Assembly: GCA_964387075.1 (NCBI GenBank)
Contig: CAYLVB010000008.1
Coordinates: 189,826-253,825, forward strand
Source: PALSA-968 sp964387075
Lineage (GTDB): Bacteria > Bacteroidota > Bacteroidia > B-17B0 > Aurantibacillaceae
DNA: 64,000 nucleotides
Direction: 5' to 3'
Shown here: in pieces, positions 53,668 to 62,731 of the stretch
Numbering within the stretch: the stretch's first letter is position 1
Layout: each line of letters starts with the position of its first letter
Translations under genes and position numbers: made by a program
The notes under the pieces: model-generated
Told to the model about the DNA's origin: nothing
Seen by the model: the letters and a program-made list of their open reading frames with translations, nothing else
Database searches by the model: none

Positions 53668-54249
53668 ATGAGTGCACAAGTTCACGGCGCACAGTTGTTC
53701 GATAAGAAGAAAAGAGCTGAATTAAAATTCAGTGATACCGGTATGGAATACGCCCAGGAAATTTTGAGGCGCTATCCCGCGGGTAAACAAAAGTCAGCCG
53801 TCATTCCTGTTCTGCATATTGCCCAGGCCGAATTTGGTGGATGGTTGTCTCCCGAGGCGATGGATTACGTAGCTGAGGTAGTGGGCATCAAACCGATCGA
53901 AGTATACGAAGTAGCTTCTTTCTACAGCATGTTCAATTTAAAACCTGTAGGAAAATGCACGCTCGAGGTTTGTCGCACCTCTTCCTGCTGGCTCTGTGGC
54001 GCCGAGGATATCGTGAAATACATTGAGAAAAAATTAAATATCAAGGACGGAGAAACTACCAAAGACGGCATGTTCACTTTAAAAACTGTTGAGTGTTTAG
54101 GTTCCTGCGGAACGGCTCCCATGTTGCAGTGCGGCGCTTCCTTCCACGAGAATCTTACTTACGCTAAAGTGGATGAGCTGATAGCGAAATACAAAGCGGA
54201 GGGAAGACAAAGAAGTTACACCGACCATGATTATCACAACACATTGTAA
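53668..54249 (+). CDS. nuoE: NADH-quinone oxidoreductase subunit E
   Basis: The 193-residue subunit carries [2Fe-2S] cluster N1a with ligands Cys102, Cys107 (CRTSSC), Cys143 and Cys147 (ECLGSCGTAP). The N-terminal helical bundle contains VLHIAQAEFGGWLSPEAMDY. The C-terminus is extended by a charged tail (about residues 170-193). The stop overlaps the nuoF ATG (TAATG). Confidence 0.96.
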   Translation: MSAQVHGAQLFDKKKRAELKFSDTGMEYAQEILRRYPAGKQKSAVIPVLHIAQAEFGGWLSPEAMDYVAEVVGIKPIEVYEVASFYSMFNLKPVGKCTLEVCRTSSCWLCGAEDIVKYIEKKLNIKDGETTKDGMFTLKTVECLGSCGTAPMLQCGASFHENLTYAKVDELIAKYKAEGRQRSYTDHDYHNTL

Positions 54250-55592
54250 TGGGCAAGAAACTTTTAATACACAACGATAAAGTTCCGGGGATTAATACCC
54301 TCGAAGTGTATCGCGCGCACGGCGGTTACGCTTCGGTTGAGAAAGCTTTGAAGACCATGACGCCGGAGCAGGTTACGGATGAAGTTAAGAAATCCGGTTT
54401 ACGCGGTCGCGGAGGCGCGGGCTTCCCAACGGGATTGAAATGGTCTTTCCTTGCAAAACCCGAAGGCGTCCCACGCTATTTGGTTTGCAACGCCGATGAA
54501 TCGGAGCCCGGCACCTTCAAAGATCGTTACCTGATGGAAAAAATTCCGCACGCGCTAATTGAGGGAATGATCACTTCTTCTTACGCTTTGGGCGCGCGTG
54601 ATTCGTACATTTACATTCGTGGCGAATATTTTTACGTATACCGCATTTTAGAGAAAGCCATTAAAGAAGCTTATGCCGCAGGCTGGCTGGGCGAAAACAT
54701 CTTAGGAACTAACTTCTCCCACCACATGCACATGCAAATTGGCGCGGGCGCATATATCTGCGGAGAGGAAACTGCATTACTCGAATCACTGGAAGGAAAG
54801 CGTGGTAACCCGCGCATCAAACCTCCGTTCCCGGCCGTTGCGGGTCTGTGGGGTTGTCCTACCGTTGTAAATAATGTTGAAACCATTGCTGCTGTTGTTC
54901 CTATTGTGAACGATGGAGGAGAAGCTTACGCTAAAATTGGGATTGGAAAATCTACCGGAACAAAATTGATCTCCGCTTCAGGCCACATCAACAAACCCGG
55001 TGTGTACGAATTGGAACTAGGTTTACCGGTTGAAGAATTTATTTATAGCGAAGAATATTGCGGAGGTATCCGTAACGGAAAAAAACTAAAGGCCGTTGTG
55101 GCCGGTGGTTCTTCCGTTCCTATTCTCCCTGCCGAGTTAATTTTAAAGACCGCGAAAGGCGAACCACGCTTAATGACCTACGAAAGTTTGGGCGATGGGG
55201 GATTCATCACAGGAACCATGTTAGGTTCGGGTGGATTCATCGTAATGGACGAAGACACCAGCATCGTAAAGAATCTTTACACCTTCGCACGTTTCTACCA
55301 TCACGAATCTTGCGGACAATGCTCGCCATGCCGCGAAGGAACCGGCTGGATGGAAAAAATATTGCACAAGTTCTTCGACGGCACCGCCAACGAATCGGAT
55401 GTTGACCTGCTCTGGGATATCCAAAGCAAGATCGAAGGAAAAACCATTTGTCCGCTAGGAGAAGCCGCCGCATGGCCGGTGGCTGCCGCTATTCGTCACT
55501 TCAAGCAAGAGTTCATTGATGTGGCGAAGAGCAAGAAATTTACAGATGTGAGTCATTACGATAGGTTAAACAAATTGGCGAGCGTATCATGA
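54249..55592 (+). CDS. nuoF: NADH-quinone oxidoreductase subunit F
   Basis: NuoF (447 residues) oxidises NADH via FMN and holds [4Fe-4S] cluster N3. FMN/NADH motifs GLRGRGGAGFPTGLKW (about 50-65) and GAGAYICGEETALLES are present; N3 ligands are in ESCGQCSPCREGTGW and later GKTICPLGEAA. The stop overlaps the nuoG ATG by 4 bp (ATGA). Confidence 0.97.
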   Translation: MGKKLLIHNDKVPGINTLEVYRAHGGYASVEKALKTMTPEQVTDEVKKSGLRGRGGAGFPTGLKWSFLAKPEGVPRYLVCNADESEPGTFKDRYLMEKIPHALIEGMITSSYALGARDSYIYIRGEYFYVYRILEKAIKEAYAAGWLGENILGTNFSHHMHMQIGAGAYICGEETALLESLEGKRGNPRIKPPFPAVAGLWGCPTVVNNVETIAAVVPIVNDGGEAYAKIGIGKSTGTKLISASGHINKPGVYELELGLPVEEFIYSEEYCGGIRNGKKLKAVVAGGSSVPILPAELILKTAKGEPRLMTYESLGDGGFITGTMLGSGGFIVMDEDTSIVKNLYTFARFYHHESCGQCSPCREGTGWMEKILHKFFDGTANESDVDLLWDIQSKIEGKTICPLGEAAAWPVAAAIRHFKQEFIDVAKSKKFTDVSHYDRLNKLASVS

Positions 55593-56572
55593 AAGTAACT
55601 ATAGACGGAATAGAAATAGATGTGCCAAAAGGAACTACCATCCTGCAGGCAGCCCGCATGATTGGTCCGGAGGTTGCTCCGCCCGCCATGTGCTTCTATA
55701 CCAAATTAAAGACCAGCGGTGGTTATTGCCGCACCTGTATCGTAAAAGTTACCAAAGGCAGCACAGCCAATCCCAACCCAATGCCCAAGCCGGTAGCCTC
55801 TTGCCGCACCGAGGTAATGGACGGCATGGAAGTGCAGAACGTTACTTCTCCCGAAATTATTGAAGCACGCAAAGGCGTGGTGGAATTCCTTCTCATCAAT
55901 CACCCGCTCGATTGTCCTATCTGCGACCAGGCCGGCGAGTGTCACTTGCAAGATTTAGGTTACAACAACGGATCGGTTAAAACCCGCTACGAATTCAAAC
56001 GTCGCGAGTTTGAGATGATCGACATCGGTAAATACATTAAGTTGCACATGACGCGCTGCATCATGTGTTTCCGCTGCGTAAAGGTGGCCGATCAAATTAC
56101 AAACAACCGCGTTCATGGTGTGATGCACCGTGGCGATGCGGCAGAAATTTCTACATACATACAAAACGTGGTAGAGAACGATTTCTCCGGTAACGTTATT
56201 GATGTTTGTCCTGTTGGCGCATTGACCGACCGCACTTTCCGTTTCAAGCAACGTGTTTGGTTCACTAAGCCCGTTGAAGCAAATCGTAAATGCGATAAAT
56301 GTGCCGGTAAAGTTCGTTTGTGGTTCAAAGGAGAAGATGTTTTGCGCGTTACAGCCCGTAAAGATCAGTGGGGCGAAGCGGAAGAGTGGATCTGTAACTC
56401 GTGCCGTTTCGAGCACAAGCGCAAATCAGATTGGGTCATCGAAGGACCATCGCCAATTTCACATCACTCGGTGATCTCGCAGAACCAATATCAGCATTTG
56501 AACCAGTTGAAAGTGCAGCTGATGAAACAACAAAAGGCATTAGGATTCATGAACATTGATAAGCGTCCGTAA
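55589..56572 (+). CDS. nuoG: NADH-quinone oxidoreductase subunit G, short form
   Basis: The 327-residue protein keeps the iron-sulfur part of NuoG but not the large molybdopterin-oxidoreductase-like region of the 900-residue E. coli form, as is common in Bacteroidota. Ligands seen: [2Fe-2S] Cys35, 47, 50, 72; [4Fe-4S] His105, Cys109, 112, 118; second [4Fe-4S] Cys157, 160, 163, 207. An additional Cys235-Cys238 and Cys269-Cys272 pair marks the start of the lost domain. It overlaps nuoF by ATGA and precedes nuoH by 3 bp. Confidence 0.95.
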   Translation: MKVTIDGIEIDVPKGTTILQAARMIGPEVAPPAMCFYTKLKTSGGYCRTCIVKVTKGSTANPNPMPKPVASCRTEVMDGMEVQNVTSPEIIEARKGVVEFLLINHPLDCPICDQAGECHLQDLGYNNGSVKTRYEFKRREFEMIDIGKYIKLHMTRCIMCFRCVKVADQITNNRVHGVMHRGDAAEISTYIQNVVENDFSGNVIDVCPVGALTDRTFRFKQRVWFTKPVEANRKCDKCAGKVRLWFKGEDVLRVTARKDQWGEAEEWICNSCRFEHKRKSDWVIEGPSPISHHSVISQNQYQHLNQLKVQLMKQQKALGFMNIDKRP

Positions 56573-56575
56573 CCT

Positions 56576-57622
56576 ATGATGGCATTTATAATATATAAAG
56601 CAATTTTGTGTATAGCGGTCTTCGGCTTATCGCTGGGCATCGCGGCTTACTCAACTTTGTGGGAACGTAAATTCGCATCTTTCCTGCAGGACAGGGTAGG
56701 TCCTGATCGCGCGGGTCCCTGGGGAATTCTCCAGCCGCTGGCCGATGGGGGAAAACTATTCTTTAAGGAAGAGATCGTTCCAAACGTTTCCAATAAGTTC
56801 TTATTCATTTTAGGCCCTAGTTTATTTATGGTAACGGCGCTGATGACCGGCGTTGTAATTCCGTGGGGCAAGGATGTGGTTGTGAATGGTACGACTTACG
56901 CCATGCAGATCACCGACATCAATATTGGTGTGCTGTATTTGTTCGGCGTGGTTTCTATCGGTGTTTACGGAATTATGATCGGTGGCTGGGCTTCCAACAA
57001 CAAATATGCTTTATTAGGTGCTGTTCGTGCTTCTTCGCAAATGATCTCTTATGAGATCGCCATGGGTTTGGCTGTGATCGCTTTGATCATCACCTCCGGC
57101 GGAAGTTTAAGTCTGCGGGATATTGTTGAGAAACAGGATGCGGGCTATGCGAATATCGTGTACCAGCCACTCGGGTTTTTGATCTTCTTCATTTGCGCAT
57201 TGGCGGAGACCAACCGCGCGCCATTCGATCTTCCGGAGTGCGAAAGCGAGTTAGTGGGCGGTTATCATACGGAGTATTCTTCCATGAAGCTGGGATTATT
57301 CCTCTTCGCGGAATACATCAATATGTTCATCTCTTCGGCAATCATGGCGGCCTTCTACTTCGGTGGGTACAATTTTCCTTTCGCTGCCGAGCTTTACAAC
57401 GCGTTAGGATTAGAAGCAGGCTCAGTATGGATCACTTTGATCGGCTTCGGGGCTTTCTTCACCAAAATTCTGATCTTCATCAGTACCTTCATGTGGATAC
57501 GCTGGACACTCCCGCGTTTCCGTTATGATCAATTGATGAACTTAGGATGGAAGATATTGATCCCGTTGGCACTGGCCAACCTGGCGATCACAACAGTGGT
57601 CATGTACTTTGTAAATAAATAG
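56576..57622 (+). CDS. nuoH: NADH-quinone oxidoreductase subunit H
   Basis: NuoH (348 residues) is the membrane subunit forming part of the quinone channel. Signatures STLWERKFASFLQDRVGPDR, GILQPLADGGKLFFKE and ETNRAPFDLPECESELVGGY are intact. About eight helices are visible. A second in-frame ATG follows directly (MM); either could be used. Confidence 0.97.
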   Translation: MMAFIIYKAILCIAVFGLSLGIAAYSTLWERKFASFLQDRVGPDRAGPWGILQPLADGGKLFFKEEIVPNVSNKFLFILGPSLFMVTALMTGVVIPWGKDVVVNGTTYAMQITDINIGVLYLFGVVSIGVYGIMIGGWASNNKYALLGAVRASSQMISYEIAMGLAVIALIITSGGSLSLRDIVEKQDAGYANIVYQPLGFLIFFICALAETNRAPFDLPECESELVGGYHTEYSSMKLGLFLFAEYINMFISSAIMAAFYFGGYNFPFAAELYNALGLEAGSVWITLIGFGAFFTKILIFISTFMWIRWTLPRFRYDQLMNLGWKILIPLALANLAITTVVMYFVNK

Positions 57623-57623
57623 A

Positions 57624-57716
57624 ATGAAAAGGATCTTTAAGAAAGGTATAGAAATGATCGGCGCGGTGGAATTATACGCGGTCATCGTCATAGCCCTGGT
57701 AAGCATCTTTAAATAA
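57624..57716 (+). CDS. Putative 30-residue single-helix membrane peptide in the nuo operon
   Basis: Between nuoH and nuoI an ATG opens one nucleotide after the nuoH stop and runs 30 codons to a TAA (57714-57716), 7 nt before the nuoI ATG. The predicted peptide starts MKRIFKKGIEM (basic, inside) and continues as a hydrophobic helix AVELYAVIVIALVSIFK. Its spacing to both neighbours is as tight as between other nuo genes, there is no other feature in the gap, and a basic-then-hydrophobic pattern fits a small inner-membrane protein. It may be an accessory or assembly peptide of complex I, or chance; conservation was not tested. Confidence 0.55.
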   Translation: MKRIFKKGIEMIGAVELYAVIVIALVSIFK

Positions 57717-57723
57717 ATAAAAA

Positions 57724-58341
57724 ATGGCATTAAAGTTAACGAACAGGAGTAAGGTTGTTTCTAACAAGGAACAAAGTTTCATGGAGAGCCTGTATCTGCC
57801 GGCTATCGCGAAAGGAATGGCCATTACCTTCAGCCACCTTTTCAAAAAAGCACCAACCCTTAAATACCCCGAGCAAACCCGACAAACTTCCGCTGTATAT
57901 CGCGGACAGCACGTTTTAAAACGGGATGAGAGCGGAGCGGAGCGCTGCACCGCTTGCGGCATGTGCGCTGTGGCTTGTCCCGCCGAAGCGATCACGATGG
58001 AAAGCGGTGAAAGGAAAAAAGGAGAAGAGCATTTGTATCGCGAAGAAAAATACGCCACTACCTATGAAATAAACATGCTGCGCTGTATCTTCTGCGGTTT
58101 GTGTGAAGAGGCTTGCCCCAAAGAGGCCATTTTCTTAACGGAGAAAATAGTGGATGTTGAATTTGAGCGCGAAGATTTTATTTACGGAAAGGATAAACTG
58201 GTAGAGAAGATCGACAAGCGCATTGATATCAGTAAGCGCCAGACGCCGGAGGTTTTAGCGTTTAAAAAGATACCTGGTTTAAAGCATAACCAGTTAGTGG
58301 ATAAAACCCAACCCGAGAAATTAGAAAGAAAGAAACATTAA
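57724..58341 (+). CDS. nuoI: NADH-quinone oxidoreductase subunit I
   Basis: NuoI (205 residues) holds two [4Fe-4S] clusters (N6a/b) that link to NuoB. Both ferredoxin motifs are complete: CTACGMCAVACPAEAI and CIFCGLCEEACPKEAI. An amphipathic N-terminal region attaches it to NuoH. The C-terminus is lengthened by about 40 charged residues. Confidence 0.97.
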   Translation: MALKLTNRSKVVSNKEQSFMESLYLPAIAKGMAITFSHLFKKAPTLKYPEQTRQTSAVYRGQHVLKRDESGAERCTACGMCAVACPAEAITMESGERKKGEEHLYREEKYATTYEINMLRCIFCGLCEEACPKEAIFLTEKIVDVEFEREDFIYGKDKLVEKIDKRIDISKRQTPEVLAFKKIPGLKHNQLVDKTQPEKLERKKH

Positions 58342-58344
58342 TTT

Positions 58345-58863
58345 ATGTTATTAGGATATTCGATCACACAATGGCTTTTTGGAATACTTTCCTTTTTGGC
58401 CATTATGTTTGCCCTGATGGTGGTTTTTACGCGCAACCCCATTAACAGCGTACTTTACCTGGTGCTTACGTTTTTCTGCATCGCCGGGCATTATCTTTTA
58501 CTTAACGCGCAGTTTCTCGCTGTAGTGCACATCGTGGTATACGCGGGAGCCATCATGGTGTTATTCCTCTTCGTTATCATGCTCATGAACCTGAACCAGG
58601 ACACAGAACCGCAAAAGACCATCATCACCAAGATCATCGCCGGTTGCATTGGTGGAATTCTGCTATTTGTAATGGTTGGCACTTTAAAAGGAGCCGAAAA
58701 CATGCAATTGCAACAATACGGACACTCGGAAATTGGGCTCGTAAAGAACTTAGGTAAAGTATTGTTCGGAGAGTTTTTGTTCCCATTCGAGATCGCTTCA
58801 GTTTTGTTACTGGCCGCGATGGTGGGGGCTATAATGTTAGGTAAAAAAGAAGTTAAATCATGA
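58345..58863 (+). CDS. nuoJ: NADH-quinone oxidoreductase subunit J
   Basis: The 172-residue membrane subunit has five helices and the conserved helix-3 segment VVHIVVYAGAIMVLFLFVIM, including the pi-bulge region. It overlaps nuoK by ATGA. Confidence 0.96.
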   Translation: MLLGYSITQWLFGILSFLAIMFALMVVFTRNPINSVLYLVLTFFCIAGHYLLLNAQFLAVVHIVVYAGAIMVLFLFVIMLMNLNQDTEPQKTIITKIIAGCIGGILLFVMVGTLKGAENMQLQQYGHSEIGLVKNLGKVLFGEFLFPFEIASVLLLAAMVGAIMLGKKEVKS

Positions 58864-59171
58864 TCAACGGAATCCCTATTAACTATTACATTCTCTTAAG
58901 CGCGATCTTATTCATCATCGGAGCGGTGGGAGTAATGGCCCGCAGAAACGCCATCATCATTTTCATGTGCATAGAACTTATGCTCAACGCGGTGAACTTA
59001 TTGCTTGTTGCCTTCTCTACACTGCATGGTGACGCAAGCGGACAGGTATTCGTATTCTTTATCATGGCGGTTGCCGCGGCCGAGGTTGCAGTGGGATTGG
59101 CTATTTTAAGTATGGTGTATCGAAACATCAAAAGCATTGATATCGACCTGTTAAGTAAACTGAAAGAGTAA
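58860..59171 (+). CDS. nuoK: NADH-quinone oxidoreductase subunit K
   Basis: The 103-residue membrane subunit has three helices. Membrane-buried glutamates are seen in IIIFMCIELMLNAVNLLLVA and VAAAEVAVGLAIL, part of the proton path. It starts inside the nuoJ stop (ATGA). Confidence 0.97.
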   Translation: MINGIPINYYILLSAILFIIGAVGVMARRNAIIIFMCIELMLNAVNLLLVAFSTLHGDASGQVFVFFIMAVAAAEVAVGLAILSMVYRNIKSIDIDLLSKLKE

Positions 59172-59192
59172 AAGATTGGCGATTTATGGATC

Positions 59193-59250
59193 TACGATTT
59201 AAATATTTAAGCAGCAGAATGAAAAACCGTACATCGTAAATAACAAAATT
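59193..59250 (+). repeat. Interspersed AT-rich repeat between nuoK and nuoL (copy A)
   Basis: TACGATTTAAATATTTAA (59193-59210) is repeated perfectly between nuoM and nuoN (62652-62669). Similarity continues through CAGCAGAATGAA and ends with ATAACAAAAT in both. AATCGTAAAT-type words match the ruvA-maeB gap. It is non-coding. Confidence 0.65.
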
Positions 59251-59272
59251 GCGCCGAAGGCGTTCCTTCGGA
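59251..59272 (+). repeat. Short palindromic hairpin upstream of nuoL
   Basis: GCGCCGAAGGCGTTCCTTCG followed by GA forms a stem CCGAAGG/CCTTCGG around CGTT. It aligns at 15 of 21 positions to the leader element at 21679-21699. It lies 15 bp before the nuoL ATG and could slow or stabilise the message there. Confidence 0.5.
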
Positions 59273-59286
59273 ATAAATATGGATAT

Positions 59287-61173
59287 ATGATAAAATTAAT
59301 TGGCCTTGTTCCTTTGTTTCCTTTGATCGGATTTTTGATCAACGGGTTCTTTGGAAAGAAAATGAGTAAAAGTGCTTCGGGCGGAATTGCCTGCGTAAGC
59401 GTGCTCGCTTCTTTTGTGGTTTCGGTGCTTGTATTCATGGAACTGCATGGAGCCTCCAACAAATCGCAGGTGGTAGAGATCTTCTCCTGGATCAATTCCG
59501 ACACTTTAAAGATCCCTTTCTCTTTCTTAGTTGATCCGCTTTCTTCCTGGTTCCTGCTCATCATCACCGGCATCGGTTTCCTTATTCATGTGTACTCTAC
59601 CGGGTATATGCATGACGACGAAGGCTTCTCGCGCTTCTTTACTTACCTGAACCTTTTCGTGTTCTTCATGCTATTGCTTGTTTTGGGTAATAACTATTTA
59701 GTGATGTTTGTAGGTTGGGAAGGCGTTGGATTATGCTCTTATTTATTGATCGGTTTCTGGTTCAAGAACGATGCGTATAACCGCGCGGCTAATAAAGCTT
59801 TCGTGATGAACCGTATCGGCGACCTTGGCTTCTTATTGGGAATTTTCTTAATATTCACCACTTTCGGAAGCATCACTTTCGGAGAAGTATTCGGAAAAGC
59901 AAGTTCCGCTTCTACAGGAACCATTACAGCAATTGCATTGTTACTTTTCATTGGTGCTATGGGTAAATCAGCGCAAATCCCACTTTACACCTGGTTACCC
60001 GATGCCATGGCTGGCCCAACGCCGGTTTCTGCCCTCATCCACGCCGCAACCATGGTTACCGCGGGTATTTACATGGTAGTGCGTTCCAACATTTTCTATT
60101 CCATGTCAAGCACCGCATCCGAGGTTGTAGCCATCGTTGGAGCCTGTACAGCATTGTTTGCCGCAACAATTGGTTTATTACAGACCGACATCAAAAAAGT
60201 ATTGGCCTATTCAACCGTATCGCAATTAGGCTTGATGTTCTTGGCACTGGGCGTTGGCGCTTACAGCAGCGCGGTGTATCATGTAACTACCCACGCTTTC
60301 TTCAAGGCACTTTTATTCCTCGGCGCCGGTTCTGTTATTCACGCCATGGGCGGAGAACAAGACATTCGCCGCATGGGCGGATTGAAAAAAGCTTTGCCGG
60401 TTACTTTCATGACCATGATCTTAGGAACGATAGCCATCAGCGGTCTGCCTCCTTTCTCGGGCTTCTTTAGTAAGGACGAAATTTTAGCGCATGTGTACGA
60501 GCACAGTCGCCCGCTTTGGTTCATCGGGGTTTTAACTTCTATGCTCACGGCTTTTTATATGTTCCGCATGATGTTCCTCACCTTCTGGGGCTCTTTCCGC
60601 GGCACGCACGAGCAAAAGCATCATTTGCATGAGTCGCCTAAGTCGATCACTATTCCTTTGATCATTCTTGCCGCATTATCTGTGCTCGGTGGTTTGTTGG
60701 GGCTTCCTGAGTTCTGGGGCTTCAATAATTACATCGGCGAGCATTTGGATCCTGTCATCATGCGCAAGAACCCCAGCATTCTTTCTCATGATACCGAGTG
60801 GATGTTAATGGGACTTGCTGTATTATCTGCAGTAGCCGTAATTTATTTTGCTTACCAGATGTTCATCAAGAACAGTGTATTGCCGGTTGAGAGTGAAAAG
60901 CAACTGAAGCCCTGGCAGCGCGTGGTGTACAATAAATATTATGTAGACGAATTGTACGACAGTCTTTTCCGCAAGCCGTTGGATGGCATCTCAAAAGCGT
61001 TCCACAAATTCTTCGATATACAATTGATCGACGGAATTGTGAATGGAGTAGGAACGGCCACCACTTGGGTGAGCGGTATTGTACGTAAAGCGCAAACCGG
61101 TCACATTGGTGTTTACATCATGGTGATGGTGCTGGGCGTAATTGTGATATTGTTTACAACATTAATGAAATAG
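59287..61173 (+). CDS. nuoL: NADH-quinone oxidoreductase subunit L
   Basis: The 628-residue antiporter-like subunit has about 16 helices and the conserved GWEGVGLCSYLLIGFWF, APMPDAMAGPTPVSALIHAA-type loop (WLPDAMAGPTPVSALIHAAT) and YSTVSQLGLMFLALG segments, plus the long lateral helix at the C-terminus. It pumps protons in complex I. It is preceded by a 115-bp gap with repeats, unlike the tight spacing elsewhere in the operon. Confidence 0.97.
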   Translation: MIKLIGLVPLFPLIGFLINGFFGKKMSKSASGGIACVSVLASFVVSVLVFMELHGASNKSQVVEIFSWINSDTLKIPFSFLVDPLSSWFLLIITGIGFLIHVYSTGYMHDDEGFSRFFTYLNLFVFFMLLLVLGNNYLVMFVGWEGVGLCSYLLIGFWFKNDAYNRAANKAFVMNRIGDLGFLLGIFLIFTTFGSITFGEVFGKASSASTGTITAIALLLFIGAMGKSAQIPLYTWLPDAMAGPTPVSALIHAATMVTAGIYMVVRSNIFYSMSSTASEVVAIVGACTALFAATIGLLQTDIKKVLAYSTVSQLGLMFLALGVGAYSSAVYHVTTHAFFKALLFLGAGSVIHAMGGEQDIRRMGGLKKALPVTFMTMILGTIAISGLPPFSGFFSKDEILAHVYEHSRPLWFIGVLTSMLTAFYMFRMMFLTFWGSFRGTHEQKHHLHESPKSITIPLIILAALSVLGGLLGLPEFWGFNNYIGEHLDPVIMRKNPSILSHDTEWMLMGLAVLSAVAVIYFAYQMFIKNSVLPVESEKQLKPWQRVVYNKYYVDELYDSLFRKPLDGISKAFHKFFDIQLIDGIVNGVGTATTWVSGIVRKAQTGHIGVYIMVMVLGVIVILFTTLMK

Positions 61174-61179
61174 GTATTT

Positions 61180-62634
61180 ATGTTAACAGGTTTATTGATC
61201 ATTGTTCCGCTTATCGCTTCCCTGCTGCTGTTCTTTATGAAAGGAGAAGGAGTGAAAAAGGCGGCGCTTGCTTTCTCGCTGGCCGAATTCATGATGAGCA
61301 TTTATGCTTATTTTGTTTTGAAAGGAAGCGGAGATGCCAAAATGCTTGTCCTTAACTGTACCTGGGTAGAATCACTCGGCATCAAATTCGCGGTAAGCAT
61401 TGACGGACTTTCTTTATTGATGGTTTTACTAACCACTTTTCTTGTTCCGTTGATCATCCTTACTTCTTTCAAAACCAATTACGAAAGACCAAACGCTTTT
61501 TACGGTTTGGTCCTGTTGATGCAAAGTGCGCTCGTTGGCGTGTTCACGGCCAATGACGGCTTCCTCTTCTATGTGTTCTGGGAATTGGCCCTTATTCCAA
61601 TTTACTTCATCTGCCTGCTTTGGGGCGGAGAGAATCGCGGAAAGATCACTTTCAAATTCTTTATCTATACTTTGTTCGGCTCACTATTCATGCTCATCGG
61701 TTTGATCTTCCTTTACAATCATACCGGCGAAGTAAAATCCTGGAACGTGAACGATCTTTACGCCGCAGGCCGCAGTTTAACAGAAGCGCAACAAACTTTT
61801 GTGTTCTGGACCATTTTCCTCGCCTTCGCTATTAAAATGCCGATCTTCCCTCTGCACACCTGGCAGCCTGATACCTATGTGGTGGCTCCAACGCAGGGAA
61901 CCATGTTACTTTCCGGGATCATGCTGAAGATGGGAACCTTTGGTTTGATCAAATGGTTATTGCCTGTTGTTCCTCTGGCATTGGCCAAATGGGGTGGCGT
62001 CGCGATCGGATTCGCAGTAGTGGGCATTATCTATGCTTCCTGTATAGCCATCGTTCAGAAGGATTATAAACGTTTAATTGCTTATTCTTCCATTGCGCAC
62101 GTGGGTTTGATAGCTGCAGGTATCTTATCAGCCAACCAGCAAGGTGTGCAGGGCGCGGTCATCCAAATGCTTGGTCACGGTGTTAACGTAGTGGGCTTAT
62201 TTCTCATCGCAGATATCTTAATGCGCCATACCGGTTCAAGAGACATCGGCAGCCTGGGTGGCATACGCAATATGAACGGGCAATTCGCCGTATTGTTCTT
62301 AATTATCATGCTGGGATCTGTCGCACTTCCTTTAACCAACGGTTTTGTGGGCGAGTTCTTATTACTTACAGGTCTTTACCAGTTCAGTCACACCATGGCT
62401 GCCTTAGCCGGACTTTCAGTGATACTCGGCGCGGTGTACATGCTGCGTTCTTACCAGGGTATTATGCTGGGCGAGAAAAAAGATTCTTTAAGCGCGTTTG
62501 GTGCTTTGGCAACCAGCGACAAAACAGTATTGATCATTATCTGCGCCGCGGTTCTGTTCTTCGGGGTTTATCCAAAACCATTGAACGACCTGGCCGAGCC
62601 CGCGGTAAAAGCTTTGTTAAATAACATGAAATGA
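61180..62634 (+). CDS. nuoM: NADH-quinone oxidoreductase subunit M
   Basis: The 484-residue antiporter-like subunit has about 14 helices. The conserved glutamate in FYVFWELALIPIYFICLLWG, the loop FPLHTWQPDTYVVAPTQGT and AYSSIAHVGLIAAG are present. It follows nuoL by 6 bp. Confidence 0.97.
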   Translation: MLTGLLIIVPLIASLLLFFMKGEGVKKAALAFSLAEFMMSIYAYFVLKGSGDAKMLVLNCTWVESLGIKFAVSIDGLSLLMVLLTTFLVPLIILTSFKTNYERPNAFYGLVLLMQSALVGVFTANDGFLFYVFWELALIPIYFICLLWGGENRGKITFKFFIYTLFGSLFMLIGLIFLYNHTGEVKSWNVNDLYAAGRSLTEAQQTFVFWTIFLAFAIKMPIFPLHTWQPDTYVVAPTQGTMLLSGIMLKMGTFGLIKWLLPVVPLALAKWGGVAIGFAVVGIIYASCIAIVQKDYKRLIAYSSIAHVGLIAAGILSANQQGVQGAVIQMLGHGVNVVGLFLIADILMRHTGSRDIGSLGGIRNMNGQFAVLFLIIMLGSVALPLTNGFVGEFLLLTGLYQFSHTMAALAGLSVILGAVYMLRSYQGIMLGEKKDSLSAFGALATSDKTVLIIICAAVLFFGVYPKPLNDLAEPAVKALLNNMK

Positions 62635-62651
62635 TTGACAATTTGTTTATT

Positions 62652-62702
62652 TACGATTTAAATATTTAAACAACAACAATGAACAGATCTGCAATAACAA
62701 AA
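62652..62702 (+). repeat. Interspersed AT-rich repeat between nuoM and nuoN (copy B)
   Basis: Second copy of the nuoK-nuoL gap element: TACGATTTAAATATTTAA, then CAACAACAATGAA and AATAACAAAAT. Downstream, AATCGTCAATGATT and AAATCGTAAAT (62714-62724) recall the ruvA-maeB gap and could pair with the ATTTACGATTT at 62650-62660. Confidence 0.65.
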
Positions 62703-62731
62703 TCGTCAATGATTAAATCGTAAATTGTATT

